DNA of 6,113 nt from Gammaproteobacteria bacterium (GTDB lineage Bacteria > Gemmatimonadota > Gemmatimonadetes > Longimicrobiales > Gaopeijiaceae). Position numbers and translations under genes: made by a program. The DNA lies in assembly GCA_024638345.1 (NCBI GenBank), contig JAHEKL010000175.1:1-6113 (forward strand), in the 5' to 3' direction. Below the pieces are notes generated by a model. It was given only the letters and a program-made list of their open reading frames with translations, was not told where the DNA came from and did no database searches. This document shows, piece after piece, positions 1 to 6,066 of the stretch (within the stretch, counting starts at the first letter, position 1; the number at the start of each line of letters is the position of its first letter).

Positions 1-67
1 ATGCCCTCGACCCGTGCCGGGTCTCGAGCACCATCGCCAGGCTCAGGAAGAGAAGGAGAGGGGCCAC
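1..67 (-). CDS. Possible 5' end of a downstream gene, cut by window edge
   Basis: Directly after the cytochrome stop codon, and in the same frame, the minus strand stays open to the window edge. A GTG at 67-65 would start a peptide of about 22 residues beginning VAPLLLFLSLAMVLE, a hydrophobic run resembling the core of a signal peptide or membrane anchor. An in-frame ATG lies at 34-32. A second exported protein co-transcribed with the cytochrome would make sense, but no Shine-Dalgarno sequence is visible before the GTG, there is no lysine or arginine before the hydrophobic part, and a short open stretch in GC-rich DNA is expected by chance. Product unknown. Confidence 0.25.
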   Translation of the reverse strand, partial: MAPLLLFLSLAMVLETRHGSRA

Positions 68-70
68 CGC

Positions 71-2011
71 TCATTCGACGATTGCCAAGGGCCGCTCATC
101 CCGCGCCATCAGAAGCCGGAGCCATACGTCCACGTCGATCCGGCGATTCTCCGCGATCAGAAGATGTGGCCTGGACTCGTTCGGTCCGAACAATCCGAGC
201 CAGCGCTCCGTTGCCTCGGTCGCCTTTTCCTCGAGCTCCGAACGAGGGGCCAGGTAATCGTATTCGAATGTTTCGAACCCGGGGAGCTCGACGATCGATC
301 GATAGGCTACCTGCCGGGTCGCCGAGTATGAATCGGTGAGGAGTTGAGCCAGGTACGCGGCCATCCAGGTGCCTCCCGACGCCTCCCGAGCCACGTCCCA
401 GCCCAAGTGCCAAGCGAGGATCGTGCGTTGGGCCGCATCGCCCTTCAGCACCCAGAGGATGGAGGCGGCGATGGATCGCTCGTCAACGTCCAGTTCCGCC
501 ATGGGCTGCCCGTACCACTCGTTCAGATACCGACTCGACCATTCCAGAGTCCGGTAGAGGTGACAGAGGTTGCACGCGTTGGGACGCCCACTCTCCACCG
601 AGACCTGAACGCTGGGATTGTCGATCCGGTGGCTCCGCATGGCTGAAAAGAGTCCGTACGTGGTGTGAGGCATGTGACAATTCATGCACTCGCTTCCGGA
701 AGATCCGGGAAGATGCCGGGTGTGCTCCGAGATCTCGCTGGCGAAGTCGGCGTGGCAGCTCAGACACGAACGGTCTCCCGCGACCTGGGGATCGAGCTGG
801 GCGTCCGGGGCCTCGTACTCATGCATCGAGTGGCACGTTAGGCACGTGAACTCGCTCGCTTCGAGATGGACGTCTTCGAGGAGGCCGTTGTACTCCCGAC
901 CCGCGACGCGAATCGTTCCGTCGCGCCAGAAGTTGCCCAAGGCGAGGGGGTCGCTGCCCAGCATCTCCTGCAGCAGGGGATCTTCGGGGTCCCTCGGGTA
1001 GCGAAACACGGACCTGGACTCGTGCAGTTCATCTCCGGCTCTGAACGGCACCCCGCTCGCCACGTACGCCTGCTGATCCGTCCACTCTCCGAAGCTGTGG
1101 CATTGAGCGCACGTCTCCACGGAGCGTCGGGACTCGAGCTTCTCCGGATTGACGATGGTCGGATCGGGGGCGTCCGGATCCTGCAACTGGCGAAAATACT
1201 GCAGATAACGCCGAACCGGCGACTGATAAGAGCGGACGTGCTCCTGGGCCGGACCGTGGCACGCCTCGCACGCGATGCCCAGCTCCACCGTCCGTGTGTC
1301 GAACCCGCCGACATACTCCGTAAACCGGGGCTCGGTCCCCACCGAGTGGCACTGTGAGCAGTTGCCGTTCCAGGTTGTGGCTCCCTGGAGCGAAGAACTC
1401 GGCGGCCTGAGAAATGAATCCTGATTGGGGATCCATCTCCCCTCTGAAATCAGCCAAACCCACGGGATCTGGACGAGTGCGCCATCGTCGGGCCCGATAG
1501 GGCCCGCCGCCGGCGGTCTGCGGATCCAGTAGTTCTGCATGTGGTGAGAGCCGGTGGTCATCACGACCCGGGCCTCGAAGCGCGGCGGGCTCTCGGGCCA
1601 ATCCGCGCGCAGGCGCTGCATGAAGTCGGCGGGCTGCTCGAACCATAGCGGATCGGGCATCTCGACCCAGAGCTCGTCGCCCCGGCGCTCGAGGCGCCAC
1701 TGATGACCGCGGTCCTCGAGGACGACGTCGTCGAACATCCCCAGCACGGTCGACGCGCTAGCGGCCTGTGTCATGGTTCGATGGTAGGAACCGTGCCAAG
1801 CGTCGTACTCAGCCGGATGGCACGCTTGGCACGTAACCGAGGTCGTGAACCCTTCCCCCATCGTCTGCCCCGGAAGGGCTCCTCTCAGAGCCTCGTCCGC
1901 GTCCGGGACCCAGAAGAGCCCCGCGCCAACCGCGAGTCCCGCACAGAGGACGACGACGATGACGATAGGGTAGTAGCGCGTCTGGGAGCCGTACGGAGGA
2001 GCATGGGCCAT
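71..2011 (-). CDS. Octahaem c-type cytochrome with C-terminal helical (HEAT-like) region
   Basis: Predicted electron-transfer protein acting outside the cytoplasmic membrane. From the ATG at 2011 it has 646 residues. Residues 14-35 are a hydrophobic signal or anchor segment (PIVIVVVLCAGLAVGAG). Eight CXXCH haem sites start at Cys61, 218, 248, 301, 390, 416, 442 and 480. About 150 residues without haem separate sites 1 and 2 and contain GSHHMQNYWI and WNGNCSQCH, an arrangement I associate with a cytochrome c554/multihaem family of uncertain function. CEACHGPAQEH and CMNCHMP are also typical of that group. Residues 490-600 carry no haem and look alpha-helical and HEAT-like (ILAWHLG, then RQVAYRSIVELPGF). 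There is no CXXCK catalytic haem site, so it is not a standard NrfA nitrite reductase; the substrate is unknown. In-frame TTG at 2023 is an alternative start giving 650 residues; ATG is preferred, although neither has a clear Shine-Dalgarno sequence. Divergent from the propeller lipoprotein gene. Confidence 0.93.
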   Translation of the reverse strand: MAHAPPYGSQTRYYPIVIVVVLCAGLAVGAGLFWVPDADEALRGALPGQTMGEGFTTSVTCQACHPAEYDAWHGSYHRTMTQAASASTVLGMFDDVVLEDRGHQWRLERRGDELWVEMPDPLWFEQPADFMQRLRADWPESPPRFEARVVMTTGSHHMQNYWIRRPPAAGPIGPDDGALVQIPWVWLISEGRWIPNQDSFLRPPSSSLQGATTWNGNCSQCHSVGTEPRFTEYVGGFDTRTVELGIACEACHGPAQEHVRSYQSPVRRYLQYFRQLQDPDAPDPTIVNPEKLESRRSVETCAQCHSFGEWTDQQAYVASGVPFRAGDELHESRSVFRYPRDPEDPLLQEMLGSDPLALGNFWRDGTIRVAGREYNGLLEDVHLEASEFTCLTCHSMHEYEAPDAQLDPQVAGDRSCLSCHADFASEISEHTRHLPGSSGSECMNCHMPHTTYGLFSAMRSHRIDNPSVQVSVESGRPNACNLCHLYRTLEWSSRYLNEWYGQPMAELDVDERSIAASILWVLKGDAAQRTILAWHLGWDVAREASGGTWMAAYLAQLLTDSYSATRQVAYRSIVELPGFETFEYDYLAPRSELEEKATEATERWLGLFGPNESRPHLLIAENRRIDVDVWLRLLMARDERPLAIVE

Positions 2012-2012
2012 G

Positions 2013-2029
2013 GGTAGCGGCAAGCTACC
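2013..2029 (-). repeat. Perfect 6-bp inverted repeat abutting the cytochrome start codon
   Basis: On the minus strand the sequence is GGTAGC, a five-base loop TTGCC, then GCTACC, followed by one C and the ATG at 2011. In the mRNA this would form a six-pair hairpin ending one base before the start codon, occupying the place where a Shine-Dalgarno sequence would be. The alternative TTG start at 2023 would lie in the loop. It could lower or regulate translation initiation; a six-pair repeat can also arise by chance. Confidence 0.45.
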
Positions 2030-2234
2030 GAGGGCTTTTCATGGGGACAAGCGAGCGAACTCGGTGAATACGGGGACTGCGGATAAGCAGGAGCAGCCGC
2101 TTCGTCCATCGCAAAGGTACTGATCCGTGACCCAAGCGCGAGATGCGTCGGTTTGCCTGCGGCGCGCCGACCGCCAATGTTCTCTATGTCCGGCTCCCGC
2201 GATCGTGCCGCGGGGAAATCGAGACCTCGCATTT

Positions 2235-2240
2235 GGGGGA
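2235..2240 (+). promoter_or_regulatory. Likely ribosome binding site for the propeller lipoprotein
   Basis: GGGGGA lies three bases before the ATG at 2244. It is only a partial match to GGAGG and is rather close to the start, but it coincides with the start that gives a clean lipoprotein signal peptide, which supports that start over the upstream in-frame GTG at 2127. Confidence 0.5.
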
Positions 2241-2243
2241 ACC

Positions 2244-3395
2244 ATGTCATCGCTTCGACTCTTGATCTCCGTGCTCTTTGCTGTCGTGGTCATCGCAGCG
2301 TGCTCAGCGGAGTCCGCGCCACCGGCCATGATTTCCGGCAGCGACGTCAACGCCATCACCGGTGAGGGACTTCCGAACCCGAACCCGACGCGGATCGCGA
2401 GCTGGGCGACCTTGCCCGAGGGACGGGAGTGGGGTTCGACCGCCGGCCTCGACATCGACCCGACGGACGGGCAGGTGTGGGGGTACGAGCGCTGCGGATC
2501 GGGCTCGGCGGGTGGGCCCGGGGTCAACTGCGAGAACAACCCGGTGGACCCCGTCTTCAAGTTCGACCGCGACAGCGGGGAGATCCTCGCCAACTTCGGC
2601 GCGGGAATCTTCGTCACGCCCCACGGCATCTATGTGGACGAGGAAGGAAACGTCTGGGTTACGGACTTCGCCGGCAACGAGGCAGGCACCAAGGGTCACC
2701 AGGTGCACAAGTTCAGCCCGACCGGTGAGTTACTCATGAGCCTCGGGGTCGCGGGCCAGCCAGGGAGCGACCCGGGGTCCCTGAACCAGCCCAACGACGT
2801 CATCGTCGCGCCGGACGGTAGCATCTTCGTAGCGGACGGACACAGCGGTCAGGGGATGATCACCGAAGGGCAGATTGCCGAAGGGCGCGCTGCGGGGCTG
2901 ACCGGCCGCATCGTCAAGTTCTCGCCTAGTGGCGAGTACATCATGGAGTGGGGCGAGATAGGCACCGAGCACGGTCAATTCCGCACGCCGCACGCCCTCG
3001 AGTTCGATGCTCAGGGCCGCCTTTGGGTCGCCGACCGGGGCAACCATCGCCTCGAGATCTTCGATCAGGAGGGCAACTACCTCGAGTCACGCTATCAGTA
3101 CGGACGCATCAGCGACCTCTTCATCACCGAGCAGGCGATGGTGTACGCCATCGACTCCGAGTCGAACGAGATGCGGCACATCAACTGGCGAAACGGCGTT
3201 CGAATCGGGCCCGTCGACCGGGACGTGCTCGTTGGCTTCATTCCGCCCTGGGAGTCCGCGAGCCGACCTCAGAACGGGGTGACAGGCGAGGGCATCGGGG
3301 TCGACGCGCAGGGCAACGTGTACGTGGCCGAGGGACCGGCGTCGCTCGCGGACGCGGGCTCTGCGTTCACGAAGTACGCGGTGGCCGGTATGTGA
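2244..3395 (+). CDS. PAL-like six-bladed NHL beta-propeller lipoprotein
   Basis: A 383-residue exported protein. Residues 4-20 form a lipoprotein signal peptide ending in the lipobox IAAC, with Cys20 as the lipidation site, so it should be anchored to a membrane facing the periplasm or cell surface. Six NHL-type blades follow, at about 67-119, 124-168, 183-237, 249-281, 288-322 and 346-380, with repeats such as PHGIYVDEEGNVWVTD and PHALEFDAQGRLWVADRGNHR. The pattern matches bacterial relatives of peptidyl-alpha-hydroxyglycine alpha-amidating lyase, which in animals cleaves hydroxyglycine-extended peptides. Aligned by eye with rat PAL, zinc ligands His585 and His690 correspond to His127 and His250, and Arg533 and Arg706 to Arg83 and Arg265. 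Tyr654 is replaced by His200, and the third zinc histidine His786 by Glu349. No hydroxylating (PHM) domain is present here. Cys84 and Cys96 could form a disulphide. Substrate unknown; it may be a binding or scaffold propeller rather than a lyase. The 39-residue extension from the GTG at 2127 is rejected because it would bury the signal peptide. Confidence 0.9.
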   Translation: MSSLRLLISVLFAVVVIAACSAESAPPAMISGSDVNAITGEGLPNPNPTRIASWATLPEGREWGSTAGLDIDPTDGQVWGYERCGSGSAGGPGVNCENNPVDPVFKFDRDSGEILANFGAGIFVTPHGIYVDEEGNVWVTDFAGNEAGTKGHQVHKFSPTGELLMSLGVAGQPGSDPGSLNQPNDVIVAPDGSIFVADGHSGQGMITEGQIAEGRAAGLTGRIVKFSPSGEYIMEWGEIGTEHGQFRTPHALEFDAQGRLWVADRGNHRLEIFDQEGNYLESRYQYGRISDLFITEQAMVYAIDSESNEMRHINWRNGVRIGPVDRDVLVGFIPPWESASRPQNGVTGEGIGVDAQGNVYVAEGPASLADAGSAFTKYAVAGM

Positions 3396-3552
3396 GTGGG
3401 GTGCGAGGTACCGACCCGCGAGCCCGCTGAGTCCCGGGATGTGACTTTTCGTGGGCAGCCAGGTCATTGGTTCTAGAGACCGCGGGCCGCCCTGCGAGCG
3501 ACGTCAGATCCGGCGCACTCCTGAGACGGCCGACCACAATGCGAGGGTCACC
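3396..3552. other. Intergenic region before the GAF-GGDEF gene
   Basis: These 157 bp lie between two same-strand genes. No strong intrinsic terminator (GC-rich stem followed by a T run) and no convincing promoter is visible. The only identifiable element is the Shine-Dalgarno sequence at the end. The frame is open from a GTG at 3451, but the extra 34 residues are arginine-, proline- and threonine-rich and do not resemble a domain. Confidence 0.5.
3543..3547 (+). promoter_or_regulatory. Shine-Dalgarno for the GAF-GGDEF gene
   Basis: GAGGG lies five bases before the GTG at 3553. This decides the start: the protein then begins VRAALPQNESERLRSLHDYDILDT, which is where GAF proteins of this type normally begin, rather than at the GTG at 3451. 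Confidence 0.7.
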
Positions 3553-4629
3553 GTGAGGGCTGCCCTACCTCAGAACGAGTCGGAGCGACTTCGGTCCCTC
3601 CACGACTACGACATCCTCGACACCCTGCCGGAAGACTCCTACGACGATATCACCCACCTCGCCTCGGAGATCTGTGGGGCTCCGATCTCCGCGGTGACCC
3701 TGGTCGACCGAGATCGACAGTGGTTCAAGTCTACGGTTGGTCTCGCCGTCCAGGAGACGTCCCGAGACGTCGCGTTCTGCGCGCACGCCATCCTGGAGGC
3801 AGACCTGCTGATCGTCCCCGACGCTCGGGCCGACGAGCGTTTTTCGGACAACCCGCTCGTGACTGGCGAGCCCGGGATCCGCTTCTATGCGGGGGCACCA
3901 CTGGTCACTCCGAAAGGAGCCCTTCTCGGAACCCTTTGTGTGATCGACCGCGTGCAGCGGACGCTCTCCGACGCTCAAGCTCAAGCGCTGCGAGCGCTGT
4001 CGCGACAGGTCATGGCGCAACTGGAGCTTCGACGTCACATCGCGGAGCAGAAGCGGTATCGAGAGCTGCTCGAAGATGCGAACGGTCGCCTCGAGACCGC
4101 GAGCGTGACCGATGACGTCTCGGGCTTCTTCAACACGCGATTCCTGCACCAATACCTCGACCGCTGGCTCGCGCCAGGGGCCGAGGACGCCAAGACGCTG
4201 TCTCTCGTGTTCTTTGACATGGACGGCTTCAAGCGAGTCGTCGACACCCATGGGCATCTGCTCGGCGCCAAGGTGCTGAAGGAGGTCGCGCAGACGGTGC
4301 ATGGGCAACTGGACCCCGAGGACTGCATCGTGCGCTACGGCGGGGACGAATTCGTCGTGATCCTACCGGAGCAGGATAGCGAAAGCGCGCTGGGGAAGAC
4401 CGAACGCATGAAGCGGGCTATTCGCTCGACCCCTTTCCTGAGGGACGAGGGGTTGGAAGTCCACGTCACCGCGTCTTTCGGTCTGGCCTCGTATCCCGAC
4501 GAAGCCACGGAGAAGAGGGAACTTCTGACGCTCGCCGATCAGGGCCTATTCCGCAGCAAGGCCAAGGGGAAAGACCGTATCTCACGGGGCGCGCCCGTCC
4601 ACGCCACGACCCGTGCAGGAGTGACCTGA
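3553..4629 (+). CDS. GAF-GGDEF signalling protein, putative nucleotide cyclase
   Basis: A 358-residue soluble protein with no membrane segment. The GAF sensor domain spans about 20-155 with family motifs ILDTLPED, RQWFKS, FCAHAI, RFYAGAPL and GTLCVID, followed by a helical, probably coiled-coil linker (about 156-184). The GGDEF domain (about 185-350) is of the type that makes c-di-GMP from two GTP. Metal-site Asp222 (FFDMDGFK) and the intact GGDEF motif at 263-267 suggest catalytic competence. However, the guanine-contacting residues known from PleD, Asn335 and Asp344, correspond here to Val230 and Ala239 (VVDTHGHLLGA), and the product-inhibition RxxD site is DPED (254-257), lacking the arginine. 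Changes at the Asp344 position are known in hybrid promiscuous (Hypr) GGDEF enzymes that make cGAMP, where it is serine. The product therefore cannot be assumed to be c-di-GMP; a degenerate enzyme is also possible. The GAF ligand is unknown. No EAL or HD-GYP phosphodiesterase domain is present. Confidence 0.92.
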   Translation: MRAALPQNESERLRSLHDYDILDTLPEDSYDDITHLASEICGAPISAVTLVDRDRQWFKSTVGLAVQETSRDVAFCAHAILEADLLIVPDARADERFSDNPLVTGEPGIRFYAGAPLVTPKGALLGTLCVIDRVQRTLSDAQAQALRALSRQVMAQLELRRHIAEQKRYRELLEDANGRLETASVTDDVSGFFNTRFLHQYLDRWLAPGAEDAKTLSLVFFDMDGFKRVVDTHGHLLGAKVLKEVAQTVHGQLDPEDCIVRYGGDEFVVILPEQDSESALGKTERMKRAIRSTPFLRDEGLEVHVTASFGLASYPDEATEKRELLTLADQGLFRSKAKGKDRISRGAPVHATTRAGVT

Positions 4630-4636
4630 CGGCAGC

Positions 4637-6055
4637 TCACACGGTTGGACGGATGTTCTGATTCATCCGGAAGAGATTGCTCGGGTCGTACTCGTTCTTG
4701 AGCTCCACCAGACGCTCGTAGCCAGAACCGTACGCCGATTCGAGTCTCGCCCCCTCTTCTTCCGTCATGAAGTTCACGTAAGCCTCGCCTGTGGCGTACT
4801 GGCCGACGGCCTCCCACAGGTCGCGGCACCACCCAATGCAGGCATCGTCCTGCGAAGGGTCGCTCCAGCGCCCGTGCACGTTCAAGACGAACGCAGCGCT
4901 TCGCCCCTGGTAGGCGGTTGCAGCGTCCGGCACTCGGCTCTGTGCACCACCGACCTGGCCGAAGAAGACCTCACACTGGGGACTCGGAAGCGTGGCCACG
5001 TAACCCAGGACCTCGTCGATCAGTCCATCACTCATCTCGGCAAAGTCGTGCGTCTTCCAGTAGTTGCGCTCACCGGGGGTGAGCAGGGGATCGAACGCCT
5101 GCTGCCAACCCACGTAAGGATGAGGACCGATGACGTCGGCAATCGGAGTGCCCATGGCTCGCAGGGGAGCGAGCGCGATCTCGCCATCTGACATCTCTCC
5201 CGCGTACATGGCGGCAAGGACCACGACCTCTGTGCCATGGACTTCCTCGGGAAGGAATGGCAGCGGAGGTGCCTTCCTCATCACGCTCCAGACCGTCACC
5301 TCGTCCGGAGCACCTTTGAGGAAGTCCCGGTAGCCACGGAGCACCTGCCTCGCATCCGCGAAAGGGTGAACGATCAGACCCGACAGTATCTCTGGACCGA
5401 CGGGATGCGCCTGAAACTCGAAAGAGGTGACGACGCCGAAGTTGCCACCGCCGCCCCTGAGCCCCCAGAAAAGGTCCGGATGCTCGGATTCGCTGGCGAC
5501 CACGATGCTTCCGTCTGCCAGCACGACGCGCGCCGAAAGCAGGTTGTCGACGGTCATTCCATACTTCCGACTGAGCCATCCGAACCCGCCGCCGAGAGTG
5601 AGACCGGCGATTCCCGTGGTAGAGTTGATGCCGGTCGGCACAGCCAGGGCATGGGCCTGAGTGGCTGCATCCAGGTCGCCGAGCGTGACCCCGGGCTGCA
5701 CGCGGACGGTCCGGGAACTCGGATCCACAACGACATCCTTCATCTTCTTGAACGAGATCATCAGTCCGCCGTCGCACACCGCGTTGCCGGCGATATTGTG
5801 GCCAGCCCCGCAGATCGACAGAAGCACGCCATGCTCAGCAGCGAACTTCACCGCGTTGCTGACATCCCCCTCGGCCCGGCAGTCCACGATGAGACCTGGT
5901 CGACGATCGATCATGGCGTTCCAGATGGACCGCGTGTCCTCGTAGCCCGCCGATTCGGGAGTCAGCAAGTTACCGACGAGCGCGTCTCTGAGAGCCTCGA
6001 CCGCTCCTTCACTGACTGCGGTGCTTCCTCCATCCAGGGTGGTCAGATGTGGCAT
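4637..6055 (-). CDS. FAD-linked oxidoreductase, berberine-bridge (BBE) type
   Basis: A 472-residue flavoprotein of the PCMH/FAD_binding_4 family with a C-terminal BBE segment, close to full family length. The N-terminal FAD domain covers about 45-225: ICGAGHNIAG contains His86, at the position of the histidine that bonds covalently to FAD, followed by TTGIAGLTLGGGFGWLSRKYG (within 146-166) and WGLRGGGGNFGVVT. The C-terminus NEYDPSNLFRMNQNIRP is the BBE signature. The position of the second FAD-linking cysteine in plant berberine bridge enzyme (GVCPT) is Asn144 here (GINST), so FAD is expected to be bound through one covalent bond only. Relatives oxidise sugars, alkaloids or polyketide-type alcohols using oxygen; the substrate here cannot be read from sequence. 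No export signal is visible. The gene runs convergently into the GGDEF gene with a 7-bp gap, so the two transcripts probably overlap at their 3' ends. Confidence 0.93.
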   Translation of the reverse strand: MPHLTTLDGGSTAVSEGAVEALRDALVGNLLTPESAGYEDTRSIWNAMIDRRPGLIVDCRAEGDVSNAVKFAAEHGVLLSICGAGHNIAGNAVCDGGLMISFKKMKDVVVDPSSRTVRVQPGVTLGDLDAATQAHALAVPTGINSTTGIAGLTLGGGFGWLSRKYGMTVDNLLSARVVLADGSIVVASESEHPDLFWGLRGGGGNFGVVTSFEFQAHPVGPEILSGLIVHPFADARQVLRGYRDFLKGAPDEVTVWSVMRKAPPLPFLPEEVHGTEVVVLAAMYAGEMSDGEIALAPLRAMGTPIADVIGPHPYVGWQQAFDPLLTPGERNYWKTHDFAEMSDGLIDEVLGYVATLPSPQCEVFFGQVGGAQSRVPDAATAYQGRSAAFVLNVHGRWSDPSQDDACIGWCRDLWEAVGQYATGEAYVNFMTEEEGARLESAYGSGYERLVELKNEYDPSNLFRMNQNIRPTV

Positions 6056-6060
6056 GGTGT

Positions 6061-6066
6061 CCCTCC
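6061..6066 (-). promoter_or_regulatory. Strong Shine-Dalgarno for the FAD oxidoreductase
   Basis: On the minus strand GGAGGG is followed by five bases (ACACC) and the ATG at 6055. This is the best ribosome binding site in the window and fixes the start. The remaining upstream bases to the window edge (6067-6113) contain TTGGAA on the minus strand but no acceptable -10 box at the right distance, so no promoter is called. Confidence 0.8.

Larger units (their letters stand above)
2012..2243. promoter_or_regulatory. Divergent intergenic region between cytochrome and lipoprotein genes
   Basis: These 232 bp separate two genes that start in opposite directions, so they must hold the promoters or leaders of both unless transcription enters from elsewhere. 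I see no convincing sigma70-type promoter. The best plus-strand candidate, TTGCCT at 2153-2158 and AATGTT at 2176-2181 with 17-bp spacing, has a poor -10 box. The only clear structure is the short hairpin at 2013-2029. No operator or riboswitch is recognisable. Open frames crossing the region (the plus frame from 2127 and the minus frame from 2250) read as non-conserved, arginine- and proline-rich sequence and are not believed. Confidence 0.5.

Noticed and set aside
1029..1700. Minus-strand open frame of 223 codons in another frame of the cytochrome gene
   Set aside because: It overlaps the frame that holds the CXXCH motifs and is arginine- and alanine-rich, as expected for a frame shadow.
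1949..1969. Short GAC/GAT-rich tandem-like run
   Set aside because: It encodes the valine- and isoleucine-rich membrane segment of the cytochrome on the minus strand and needs no other explanation.
2161..2168. GGCGCGCC palindrome in the divergent region
   Set aside because: An eight-base palindrome of G and C is common in GC-rich DNA and has no partner copy or spacing that suggests an operator.
2153..2181. Candidate promoter TTGCCT, 17 bp, AATGTT
   Set aside because: The -10 box is poor and similar matches are expected by chance; not strong enough to list as a promoter.
2127..2243. 39-codon upstream extension of the lipoprotein gene from GTG
   Set aside because: It would place the lipoprotein signal peptide in the interior and has arginine- and cysteine-rich, non-domain sequence; the ATG at 2244 gives a clean signal peptide.
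3451..3552. 34-codon upstream extension of the GAF-GGDEF gene from GTG
   Set aside because: No ribosome binding site is evident at 3451, the sequence is low in domain character, and GAGGG sits correctly before the GTG at 3553.
3565..4308. Minus-strand open frame of 247 codons opposite the GAF-GGDEF gene
   Set aside because: It lies fully inside a gene with clear GAF and GGDEF motifs; its own translation shows no recognisable domain.
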